From assembly GCF_009497155.1 (NCBI RefSeq), contig NZ_WINI01000007.1, forward strand, positions 193,137 through 257,136: a stretch of DNA of 64,000 bases, read 5' to 3'. The translations under genes were made by a program, and so were the position numbers. The notes under the pieces were generated by a model. It did not search any database. It had not been told where the DNA came from and saw only the letters and a program-made list of their open reading frames with translations. This DNA is from Glaciimonas soli. GTDB taxonomy: Bacteria > Pseudomonadota > Gammaproteobacteria > Burkholderiales > Burkholderiaceae_D. This document shows, in pieces, positions 26,682 to 34,551 of the stretch (position 1 is its first letter; every line of letters starts with the position of its first letter).

Positions 26682-27725
26682 TCAATTCGTCTTCGTTACC
26701 TTGTTCAAATGGCGCGGCTTATCCGGGTTCATTCCACGCGCAATCGACAACTGTGCCGCCATCACATAGAACGCTTGTATCGCCACTATCGGGTCTAAAT
26801 CTGGTGTTGCGGCAATCGGCAAGGTCAAATCTCGTTCGACTATATCGTCGGGTGCTGCCAACAATACGCGTGCACCACGACCGCGCATTTCGGCAGCAAG
26901 CCTGATCAGGCTATGTTGTGTCGGGCCACGTGGTGCAAAAATCAACAGCGGATAACCTTCGTCTATCAACGCCATCGGACCGTGCTTAATTTCTGCACCG
27001 CTGAACGCCTCTGCTTGTATCGCCGACGTTTCTTTTAATTTGAGTGCAGCTTCTAACGCAACAGGAAAACCAGTGCCGCGTCCCACCACCATGATTTTTG
27101 ACGATGGAGCCAATACGTCGATGGCTTGCGACCAATCGCAGCAGGTCGCTCTATGCAAAGCTTCCGGTAGCTCTGCAATTGCATCTAAAAATGCGGCATC
27201 ATTTTGCCAGTGACCGGTCAGTCGTGCAGCCGCAACCAGACTGGTAATAAAACTTTTGGTGGCTGCGACACTGAGTTCCGGCCCGGCATGCAAGGGCATC
27301 GACCACTCAGCACCGTGCGCAAGAGGCGATGCGGCATCGTTAACCAAGGCAACAGTCGTTGCACCACCTTCGCGAAAATAACGTATTGGCTCGATGACAT
27401 CGGGACTTTGCCCTGATTGAGAAATCGCAATAGCAAGGGTAGCGCGAGTCTGCAAAGGTGCATTACAAAGCGTCACCAGAGACATTGGCAGCGATGCCAC
27501 TATCCGCCCCAAACGCGCCATGATCAAATAAGCGCAATAATTTGCGGCGTGATCAGAACTGCCGCGGGCCACGGTCAATACCGTAGAGTGCTGTGCCGCA
27601 CGCAAATGCTGCCCTAGTTCGGTATAACGCTCTCTATCTGCGGCCAGTTGTAACGCTACATATTCCGATGCCGAGCACGCTTCTTTCAGCATCAGTGAAC
27701 TGTATGTTGGTAAATTACTGGCCAT
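26682..27725 (-). CDS. SIS-domain glucosamine-6-phosphate deaminase (NagB-II)
   Basis: 347 aa from ATG 27725 (MASNLPTYSSLMLKEA). That start overlaps the end of nagA by 11 bp, and a start at 27782 would overlap further without conserved residues. Two SIS domains resemble the isomerase half of GlmS: TVARGSSDHAANYCAYL and AISQSGQSPDVIEPI in the first, VVGRGTGFPVALEAALKLKETS in the second. The glutaminase domain is absent, which is the NagB-II/AgaS form. It converts GlcN-6-P to fructose-6-P and ammonia, the step after NagA. Confidence 0.87.
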   Translation of the reverse strand: MASNLPTYSSLMLKEACSASEYVALQLAADRERYTELGQHLRAAQHSTVLTVARGSSDHAANYCAYLIMARLGRIVASLPMSLVTLCNAPLQTRATLAIAISQSGQSPDVIEPIRYFREGGATTVALVNDAASPLAHGAEWSMPLHAGPELSVAATKSFITSLVAAARLTGHWQNDAAFLDAIAELPEALHRATCCDWSQAIDVLAPSSKIMVVGRGTGFPVALEAALKLKETSAIQAEAFSGAEIKHGPMALIDEGYPLLIFAPRGPTQHSLIRLAAEMRGRGARVLLAAPDDIVERDLTLPIAATPDLDPIVAIQAFYVMAAQLSIARGMNPDKPRHLNKVTKTN

Positions 27726-28887
27726 TGAGCCTTGTGGCGCCAAACTGCATATCGGTGAGACCAATCTGTTCCCCTTCAACATATACTGCTTTTAAATTGA
27801 GTTGTCGATCCAGCACAACTACGTCGGCAAAGCTGCCTTGAATTAAGCGCCCACGATCATGCAGACCGAGATGATCTGCTGCGTATGTGGAAACACGACG
27901 CGATGCATCCTCTATCTCCAAACCCAGCGAAACCAGATTGCGCAGTGCCTGATCCATGGTCAGGGTGCTGCCTGCCAAGGTTCCATCGGCCAAACGCACT
28001 CCTCCCATACATTTGTGCACAATCTGGCGCCCCAGCATATATTCGCCGTCTGGCATGCCGGTGGCAGCGGTAGAATCGGTAACACAATATAAATGCGGGA
28101 TTGCGCGCAATGCGGTTTTAATCGCCCCTGGATGTACATGCAGCAAGTCGGGAATCAGTTCGGAATATTGGGCGTGTGCCAACGCAGCTCCAGCCATTCC
28201 CGGTTCACGATGATGGAAAGAACTCATCGCATTGAACAAATGCGTGAAACCAGAAGCGCCGTGCTGCAAAGCCTGGACACCGTCTTCGTAGGTGCCTGAG
28301 GTGTGGCCTATCTGCACTCTCATACCGGCATTGCTTAGCACACGTACCAGCTCCAGATGACCGCTCATTTCCGGTGCCACGGTGATTAATTTCAGTGGCG
28401 CTAAAGCACTCAGACGCTCCACCTCTGCCAATGTCGCTTCCTGTACGTAATCCGGTTGCGCACCGAGTTTGTCGGGGTTGATATAGGGACCTTCCAGATG
28501 CGTTCCCAACACGCGTGCAGTCCCGGGCTTACGCTCCCAACATGCGTGGCCGATTGCTTTGAGCGCCTGTTCCAAATCGCCAGGCGGCGACGTCATGGTG
28601 GTAGCCAACATGCTGGTAGTGCCGTGCTGCGCGTGAATTTTCGCGATGGCGTACACCGCATCGCCAGCATCCATGATGTCTTTGCCACCGCCACCGTGCA
28701 CGTGCAAATCAATAAATCCCGGCAAGATGTAATCGTCGGCGTTGTGGTCGGGGTTGACTGTCAAACCGTTAACTTCGGCAATCCTATCGTTGAAATACAT
28801 TGTCCCGCTAACCCAACCGTGCGGCGTCAGGACATTACCTGTCAGTTTTCCATGCAAATTATTTTGCGCTTGTTGTACGCTGTTCAT
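27715..28887 (-). CDS. nagA: N-acetylglucosamine-6-phosphate deacetylase
   Basis: 390 aa amidohydrolase. LPGFIDLHVHGGGGKDIMD is the N-terminal metal-site motif. THLEGPYI supplies the metal-binding Glu. QIGHTSG and THLFNAMSSFHHREPG supply the two His. VTDSTAATG carries the catalytic Asp. It deacetylates GlcNAc-6-P to GlcN-6-P. Its ATG overlaps the stop of the GntR gene by 4 bp, and its end overlaps the deaminase start, so regulator-nagA-deaminase are translationally coupled. No GlcNAc kinase or PTS gene is in the window, so phosphorylation must occur through genes elsewhere. Confidence 0.94.
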   Translation of the reverse strand: MNSVQQAQNNLHGKLTGNVLTPHGWVSGTMYFNDRIAEVNGLTVNPDHNADDYILPGFIDLHVHGGGGKDIMDAGDAVYAIAKIHAQHGTTSMLATTMTSPPGDLEQALKAIGHACWERKPGTARVLGTHLEGPYINPDKLGAQPDYVQEATLAEVERLSALAPLKLITVAPEMSGHLELVRVLSNAGMRVQIGHTSGTYEDGVQALQHGASGFTHLFNAMSSFHHREPGMAGAALAHAQYSELIPDLLHVHPGAIKTALRAIPHLYCVTDSTAATGMPDGEYMLGRQIVHKCMGGVRLADGTLAGSTLTMDQALRNLVSLGLEIEDASRRVSTYAADHLGLHDRGRLIQGSFADVVVLDRQLNLKAVYVEGEQIGLTDMQFGATRLNGQ

Positions 28888-29618
28888 CTACGCAACTCCG
28901 CGACGAAATCATAGTAATCACTACGACAATACGAATGCGACAGTTCAATTGCCATCCCATTTTCCAGATAGCCAACCCGCGTGATATGCAACATCGCCGC
29001 GCCTAATTTGATCCCGGCTAAACGCGCCTGATCCGCATTGGCGTTGACGGCGCGGATATGCTGTAAAGCTCTGGTCGGCGCACGACCATGTTCGCCCAAA
29101 TAGACATATAAAGAATCTGTCACCGCTTTTGGATCCGGTAAATAAAGTGCTGGAATAGTAGTCGTTTCTATCGCCATCACTACGTTATCAGCCGTACGCA
29201 AACGCTTTAAGCGCGATACCGCAGTATTGGGCGATAAGCCCAGTGCCAGAATTTCTTCGGCGACGGCAATCCCGCTAGTTCGGACCAGCCATTGCGATCC
29301 CGGCTGAAATCCGCGTTGTCGCAATTCTTCACTGAAATTGGTCAGACGTGACAAGGGCTGCTCCAATTTGGGTGTAATGTAAGTACCTGATCCGCGGCGA
29401 CGTGTCAGCAATCCGCGATCACATAGAATATCGATGGCTTTACGCGCCGTCACTCTGGAAATACTCAGTGAGTCGGACAATACGCGCTCTGAAGGCAATG
29501 CTTCGGCAGGCTGCCAAAGACCTTCAGCAATACCGGCCGAGAGTTTGTTTGCCAGCTGCAAATACAAAGGGGTGACGCTATCGTTATCAGGTTTAAAATC
29601 ACGAAGCTGGGCTAACAT
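28884..29618 (-). CDS. GntR/HutC-family regulator of GlcNAc genes (NagQ/NagR-like)
   Basis: 244 aa. The N-terminal winged helix (about 14-80) contains LPSERVLSDSLSISRVTARKAIDILCDRGLLTRRRGSGTYI, typical of GntR/HutC. The UTRA sugar-sensing domain follows (about 95-240). GlcNAc-6-P or GlcN-6-P is the expected ligand, as for NagR/DasR/NagQ. It is the first gene of the nag operon, so probably autoregulated. The GGTATT-N4-GGTATT-like elements in front of the TonB-dependent receptor and chitinase genes resemble the repeat I recall being reported for NagQ in Xanthomonas. The regulator-site pairing is an inference. Confidence 0.87.
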   Translation of the reverse strand: MLAQLRDFKPDNDSVTPLYLQLANKLSAGIAEGLWQPAEALPSERVLSDSLSISRVTARKAIDILCDRGLLTRRRGSGTYITPKLEQPLSRLTNFSEELRQRGFQPGSQWLVRTSGIAVAEEILALGLSPNTAVSRLKRLRTADNVVMAIETTTIPALYLPDPKAVTDSLYVYLGEHGRAPTRALQHIRAVNANADQARLAGIKLGAAMLHITRVGYLENGMAIELSHSYCRSDYYDFVAELRR

Positions 29619-29980
29619 GGTGTTTTCCTTTAACTTTCACATGATCACTGCTGAATCGGTTTTTTTGAATCAATTTTGATGCATACCGGCGTGACAAAGC
29701 CACCATCATCAACGCGGTATTATTATTTTTGTTCCTGATGTTTCAACGTGCGTTCCATTTTTCAGGTACAGCACTGCCCGAGCATGCGACAGATCACCTG
29801 TCGATACTTACGCGAGTACCAAAATGGGAAATTCTTCTTATGACGGCGCGTTGTGTATTGCTGCTAGCGCTGCTTTGTAATTGTTGCCGTTGTCGGCATT
29901 ACTTGTGTCGTTGTCTCTGTTCATTCAACGTCACCGTCATAAGGGATTTATCGCTACTGACTTGACTTACTGCTTACTGC
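29619..29980. other. Intergenic region upstream of the nag operon
   Basis: 362 bp. The nag operon promoter should lie here (minus strand). A single CGGTATT at about 29712 and an ATACCG at about 29684 are possible regulator half-sites but are not arranged as in the receptor and chitinase promoters. At 29963-29995 a 7-bp unit CTTACTG occurs four times, next to the stop codon of the downstream TPR gene. A short open frame (29729-29965) has no supporting features. Confidence 0.4.
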
Positions 29981-31195
29981 TTACTGACTTACTGGACGAC
30001 TAAGTTGTATTACCCAATATCGCGCTAAATCTGCGGCGCCATCAGTACCTTGCACCGTTTTGAACATGTTGATGGCATCTGCTTTGCGACCAGCCATGGC
30101 ATAAGCAATACCGGTGTGAAGTTTGGCCTCATCGGGACGTTTCAAATCATCCTTGTGCAAACCCTGCTCCATCAAATTCAGGCCCTGATCAAATTTACCT
30201 TGTGTTACGCAGTCGTAACCCGCATTAATCAGGCCAATGCCCGTTTTTCCTGTCGCGACACATTGCTGTGACTTTGCTAACTCAAAAGGCATTTTCAACA
30301 TACCGGATTGCGACTTTTGCGCCAATATTTTTTGCGATTCTGCCGAAAAGCCTTTGGCATTGGCAAGCTGTGCAACATCACTGTACTGTTTCGCGTTATC
30401 AAGTGGTCCAACCGCTAGCTTGAGACGATAAACATCCAACAAGTAAGCGTCGGAGAAACCTGGCTGCAACTGCACCCGATTTAACAGGAAATCCCAATAT
30501 TGCTTTTCAGGATAATAAGTCGCGATCTTCTCAATTGCAGCCGCATAGCCAGCGCTTTTATCACCGTGCAGTTGTTTTTCACAGTTGATTAGCATTTTGA
30601 GCTGATCTGCGCTTGGCGCATTTCCAGCTTTTTCTTGTGCAGCGATGTCTGCGCTTATTTCTGCTTCAACTTTGGCAAATTCGTTATTTTGATAATAAGC
30701 CTGAATCAACATATTGCGCGTTTTGGCGTCGGTGCCGCCTTCCTTGAAGTAACGCGTGGCAGTGCTGATTGTTTTTGGGTAGTCTTTAACTTTGTAATAT
30801 TCTTGCGCCAGTGTCTGGATATAGACACTTTGCTCTGCTGCCGGCAAGCGGCCAGTCGCAATCACCGCTTCGAGTGATTTAATCGCAGTGATATCGTCAC
30901 CAGTGGCAGCTGAAAGCAGTGCCATCATACGATCTATGGAAAATGCTTCAAATGGGGTTAGCTCTCCAACACTATCAGCCAGTCGTACTTGTACCAGTGC
31001 ATCCGCATAATTTTTCTGTTTGATCAGCTCTTGCGCAGCATTCAGTGGCTTACCGACTTCTGGTCGCACTGTCTCTACTTTGGCGGGCGCTGTCGCCGCG
31101 GCCTCTGCTGCATGTACGGAAGTCATAACTGCAAAGCTGGTGAAACTAATTGCGGCCACTATCAGGCCAAGGTGCGTAAGGCGAAGCTTGGACAT
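29981..31195 (-). CDS. Periplasmic TPR-like protein associated with the TonB system
   Basis: 404 aa. A signal peptide (about 1-29, ending SVHAAEA) is followed by repeated helical pairs of TPR type (AAQELIKQKNYADALVQV, AQEYYKVKDYPKTISTATRYF, AYYQNNEFAKVEAEI, GKFDQGLNLMEQGLHKDD, GIAYAMAGRKADAINMFK). It lies downstream of tonB-exbB-exbD-exbD on the same strand. TPR proteins of this type are frequent partners of such clusters, where some are needed for TonB-dependent uptake. It probably scaffolds the TonB complex in the periplasm; this is inferred from context. Confidence 0.7.
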   Translation of the reverse strand: MSKLRLTHLGLIVAAISFTSFAVMTSVHAAEAAATAPAKVETVRPEVGKPLNAAQELIKQKNYADALVQVRLADSVGELTPFEAFSIDRMMALLSAATGDDITAIKSLEAVIATGRLPAAEQSVYIQTLAQEYYKVKDYPKTISTATRYFKEGGTDAKTRNMLIQAYYQNNEFAKVEAEISADIAAQEKAGNAPSADQLKMLINCEKQLHGDKSAGYAAAIEKIATYYPEKQYWDFLLNRVQLQPGFSDAYLLDVYRLKLAVGPLDNAKQYSDVAQLANAKGFSAESQKILAQKSQSGMLKMPFELAKSQQCVATGKTGIGLINAGYDCVTQGKFDQGLNLMEQGLHKDDLKRPDEAKLHTGIAYAMAGRKADAINMFKTVQGTDGAADLARYWVIQLSRPVSQ

Positions 31196-31305
31196 TATCT
31201 TTAACTTTTTTTAATGGATTTCTAGACTGTCCCTCTCGCCCATTTTCTGGGGAGAGGAACAAAACACATACATCTGCTAACTGAGTAGCAACTCAGACAG
31301 GTTTT

Positions 31306-31737
31306 TTAGTTGGTGTACTGCTCGTTACCAACCATACCAATCTTAGTAACGCCCAATCTTTGTGCCGACGCCATTACTGCAGCAACATCCTTATAAGGAA
31401 CTAACTTATTAGGGCGCAGATGCACTTCTGGCTGATCAGGTGTCGCAGCAACATCTTTCAACTTTGCTTCTAATACCGTACGATTCGGGATATTTTCACC
31501 GTTCCATATAACAGTACCGTCAGGGGTCACGTCGATCGTGATCACCAATGGCTGCGTCAATGGCGGAGGTGGATTTCCCACCGGCATATTCAGTTTAATT
31601 GCGTGATTCTGAATAGGGATCGTGATAATTAACATGATGAGCAATACCAACATCACGTCAATCAACGGCGTCATATTCATTTCCATCATCACTTCAGGTT
31701 CTTTATTGCTGTTACCTGAACCAATATTCATGCCCAT
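31306..31737 (-). CDS. exbD: ExbD/TolR biopolymer transport protein (second copy)
   Basis: 143 aa. One N-terminal membrane segment (about 24-45, MTPLIDVMLVLLIMLIITIPIQ) contains the essential Asp of the proton pathway (TPLIDVMLVLLI). A periplasmic TolR/ExbD domain follows, with VHLRPNKLVPYKDVAAVMASAQRLGVTKIGMV. It works with ExbB to energise TonB. Two different exbD genes in tandem are typical of TonB clusters devoted to one substrate class. It lies 98 bp after the first exbD. Confidence 0.93.
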   Translation of the reverse strand: MGMNIGSGNSNKEPEVMMEMNMTPLIDVMLVLLIMLIITIPIQNHAIKLNMPVGNPPPPLTQPLVITIDVTPDGTVIWNGENIPNRTVLEAKLKDVAATPDQPEVHLRPNKLVPYKDVAAVMASAQRLGVTKIGMVGNEQYTN

Positions 31738-31835
31738 GATTTATTCCTTCGTCCTGTTATTGAGTCGGGGATAGAGCTAGACCAACGCTTCGCTCTGCTC
31801 TATCCCAGTGCACTAATGCGCTAATTTAACTGCGA

Positions 31836-32264
31836 TTAGCCGCCACGCGCAGGTGGTTCTGTAATGAAACCAATCTTCGCGATTTGTGCACGCTGTGCTG
31901 TGTAAATCACTCGTCCAATATATTCATATGGCGTGGCTTGATCGCCGCGAATATGAACTTCTGGTTGAGGCACCATCACAGCGACCTTGGCTAACTTATT
32001 GAACAAAATATCGGTACTTGGAACATATTGCTCATTCCAAAATATCTTTCCCTCTTTATTCACTGCGAGGTTGATATTTGCCGGATTTGTCTTATAAGGA
32101 TTAACCGTTTCGTTCGGCAGTTTCACAGGAATTGTATGTGTCACCACTGGAATCGTAATCAAGAAGATGATCAGCAAAACCAACATGACGTCAACTAGTG
32201 GTGTCGTGTTGATCGTGCCGATGACTTCGTCTTCGCCTTCATCGGAGCCGAGTTGCATTGCCAT
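31836..32264 (-). CDS. exbD: ExbD/TolR biopolymer transport protein (first copy)
   Basis: 142 aa. It has the same architecture as the neighbouring copy: NTTPLVDVMLVLLIIFLITIPVV membrane segment with the key Asp, then a periplasmic domain ending VHIRGDQATPYEYIGRVIYTAQRAQIAKIGFI. It differs clearly in sequence from the second copy, so the duplication is old. It follows exbB by 36 bp. The two ExbD proteins may form a mixed dimer in the ExbB pore. Confidence 0.93.
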   Translation of the reverse strand: MAMQLGSDEGEDEVIGTINTTPLVDVMLVLLIIFLITIPVVTHTIPVKLPNETVNPYKTNPANINLAVNKEGKIFWNEQYVPSTDILFNKLAKVAVMVPQPEVHIRGDQATPYEYIGRVIYTAQRAQIAKIGFITEPPARGG

Positions 32265-32300
32265 GATTATTAACCTTTACTTTACTTTGCTTTGCTTTGC

Positions 32301-33254
32301 TTAGCCGACTTTTTTAACTGCGCGTGGAGCTTGACCAGCAGCAGAAGACATAACACCGCTCAACAAAACAGAGTGCAAATCAGCGCTGAACGAACGGATA
32401 TCTTCCATTGCGCTCTTGTTACGACGTACCAACCAGTTGTAACCCAACACTGCAGGTACAGCAACAGCCAAACCGATTGCTGTCATGATCAGCGCTTCAC
32501 CAACTGGACCAGCAACTTTATCGATAGAAGCCTGACCAGCGATACCGATTGCTGTCAACGCGTGGTAGATACCCCAAACTGTACCGAACAGACCAACGAA
32601 AGGAGCAGTTGAACCAACAGTTGCCAGGAATGACAAACCATCTTGCAGACGGCTTTGCACTTTTTCAACAGCACGTTGAATAGACATAGTCACCCATGTG
32701 TTCAAGTCGATTTGTTCCAGCAATGCACCGTCATGGTGTTCAGTTGAAGTGCTGCCTGTTTCAGCGATATAGCGGAATGGGCTGCCTTCTTTCAAGCTAG
32801 CGATACCAGCTTGTACTGAACTAGCTTTCCAGAATGATTTTTTAGCAGCAGAAGCTTGGCCCATCAGTTTCATCTGATCGATCAACTTAGTGATGATGAT
32901 GTACCAACTACCCATGGACATCAGAACCAGAATGATCAAAGTGCCGCGTGCCACAAAATCGCCGCCTTTCCACAAAGCGTCCAGGCCGTATGGATTGCTA
33001 ACTGTCTCATGATCCGCTGCTTGCGGTGGTGGAACTGGTGTATCAGCCATTGCTGTTGATGCAGCAGCATCTGTTGCGCTCGCAGCAGGTGCAGTTGCTG
33101 AAGCAGCAGCATCAGTTGATGCCGCAGCTGTTGCTGCTGGCGCTGCATCAGCTGCACCGGCGGTCATTGGCACGCCTAATGTAGCTACTGACAGTAGCAA
33201 GCCTGCGATCAGTGCTGAAACTGAAGTCGATGTACGGGTTGATAGAATTGACAT
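32301..33254 (-). CDS. exbB: ExbB/TolQ/MotA-type proton channel protein with long N-terminal extension
   Basis: 317 aa from ATG 33254, which has GGAG seven bases upstream. The ATG at 33266 has no such site. A signal-like N terminus (about 1-35) is followed by an Ala/Thr/Ser-rich low-complexity periplasmic stretch (about 36-85). The ExbB core then has three membrane segments, with SRLQDGLSFLATVGSTAPFVGLFGTVWGIYHAL and GEALIMTAIGLAVAVPAVLGYNWL. The extended N terminus is seen in ExbB variants of Xanthomonas/Burkholderiales-type clusters. It forms the pentameric channel around ExbD. Confidence 0.92.
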   Translation of the reverse strand: MSILSTRTSTSVSALIAGLLLSVATLGVPMTAGAADAAPAATAAASTDAAASATAPAASATDAAASTAMADTPVPPPQAADHETVSNPYGLDALWKGGDFVARGTLIILVLMSMGSWYIIITKLIDQMKLMGQASAAKKSFWKASSVQAGIASLKEGSPFRYIAETGSTSTEHHDGALLEQIDLNTWVTMSIQRAVEKVQSRLQDGLSFLATVGSTAPFVGLFGTVWGIYHALTAIGIAGQASIDKVAGPVGEALIMTAIGLAVAVPAVLGYNWLVRRNKSAMEDIRSFSADLHSVLLSGVMSSAAGQAPRAVKKVG

Positions 33255-33448
33255 AAAGTTCTCCAAAATTTTTAATGAAATCTAATATATAACCATTTAA
33301 TGAGTGCTTTGTAAGCGGTCAGTAAATGTTTACATGCAGTGTTAATGTTAGTTTGTTAAATGGGTTCTAAAATCGTAATACAGAATAAACACAATAATTT
33401 TTTTAAGATAAATGAGGTACTAGATTATTTTATTTACTCTCGTTCTCA

Positions 33449-34105
33449 TCACTCCAGCTTCCAAACATACTGCATCTTCGTTGACGATTCTTGTGGCTCA
33501 CCATTGACAGTACCTGGCTTAAACGTACATTGACTCAATGCGTTTAGAGCAGCTCTATCCAAAGCTTTAAAACCACTTGAGTGCGCTACATCAGCCTTGA
33601 CGACCTTACCTTGTGCACTAATCAAGAATGATAGCGTAACAATACCTTCTTCCTCATCTTGCAATGATTGGCGTGGGTATTCTGGCTTGGCACAAGTACT
33701 ACTAACAGCAGTTGGTGCCGTATTTGACGGCGCTGCTTTAGCAGACGGTTGCTCAGCCGACGGCGGTGGCAAATCATGCGTTGGTGGCGCGTCATGCGAT
33801 ACCGCAGCAATGGTTGGCTGTACCGGCACATTCACTTTTACCTCTGGAGGAGGTACAAATGGTGGTGGCGGCGCCTTCGTCTTAGGAGTTACCTCCATTT
33901 TTGGCTTAGGCTTTGGTGGTGGTGGCGGTATATCCGGCTTAATCTCCGGAACAATCACCGTTTCAACGGGTTTTTGGATTACTTCAACTACTTTGCGTGC
34001 CAATCCAGTAAGCAGCGCGTAGATAATCACTACATGCAAAAGAATCACCAGAGCAATGCCGGTGAAATTCTTTCCGGGGCTTTCCCCATTCTTCGCAAAA
34101 TCCAT
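33449..34105 (-). CDS. tonB: TonB energy-transducing protein
   Basis: 218 aa. There is one N-terminal membrane anchor (about 17-38, GIALVILLHVVIIYALLTGL). A Pro/Lys-rich periplasm-spanning region follows (about 55-100, PPPPPKPKPK and APPPPFVPPP). The C-terminal TonB domain (about 135-218) has CAKPEYPRQSLQDEEEG, FLISAQGKVV and ALDRAALNALSQCTFKPG. The family's YP motif (PEYP) contacts TonB boxes of receptors. It is the first gene of the tonB-exbB-exbD-exbD-TPR set, separated by 446 bp from the large receptor it probably serves. Confidence 0.93.
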   Translation of the reverse strand: MDFAKNGESPGKNFTGIALVILLHVVIIYALLTGLARKVVEVIQKPVETVIVPEIKPDIPPPPPKPKPKMEVTPKTKAPPPPFVPPPEVKVNVPVQPTIAAVSHDAPPTHDLPPPSAEQPSAKAAPSNTAPTAVSSTCAKPEYPRQSLQDEEEGIVTLSFLISAQGKVVKADVAHSSGFKALDRAALNALSQCTFKPGTVNGEPQESSTKMQYVWKLE

Positions 34106-34551
34106 ACAACGACTCCTATTTTTCGCCCGACATTTGGCAACTTATATTTTGGTGACGACGCCCGGCTCTTTGTTGCCTTAATGTGCTTCTGCTTAATTAA
34201 TACGTATTTTAATATCGGTATATTTCTGTTTCGTGAATTTTTGCTATCAAATTCTCAGTATCTTCCTTGTGTTTTTGCAAATTTCTTATAAAAGCATTAC
34301 GATGAGTTGTAATGCACCTGCATTAGCTATGCAAATTCTGTGCCCGATTTTCCAACACCTTTTTGCTCGCATTTGTGCAGTTATATTTTTATCAAGGATG
34401 ATTAAATTCACCAAATAAAAGCACAACCGTGCACTTCTATTTTACATTATTCTGCAGACCACTTTACCTACCATTAGAGCAACCACTTTAATACCACTTG
34501 GGGCAAAACAACGCTCTAAATTGCCCCGCTCCCAAGCGGATTAGCCGTAAA
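34106..34551. other. Intergenic region, receptor end to tonB start
   Basis: 446 bp, A+T-rich, expected to carry the tonB promoter. A GGGGCAA (34500-34506)/TTGCCCC (34521-34527) hairpin could help end receptor transcription, but it has no T-run. I see no gene here. Confidence 0.35.

Noticed and set aside
29729-29965. 78-codon open frame upstream of the nag operon
   Set aside because: Cys/Arg/Leu-rich random-looking product, no ribosome binding site; it lies in a region expected to be promoter.
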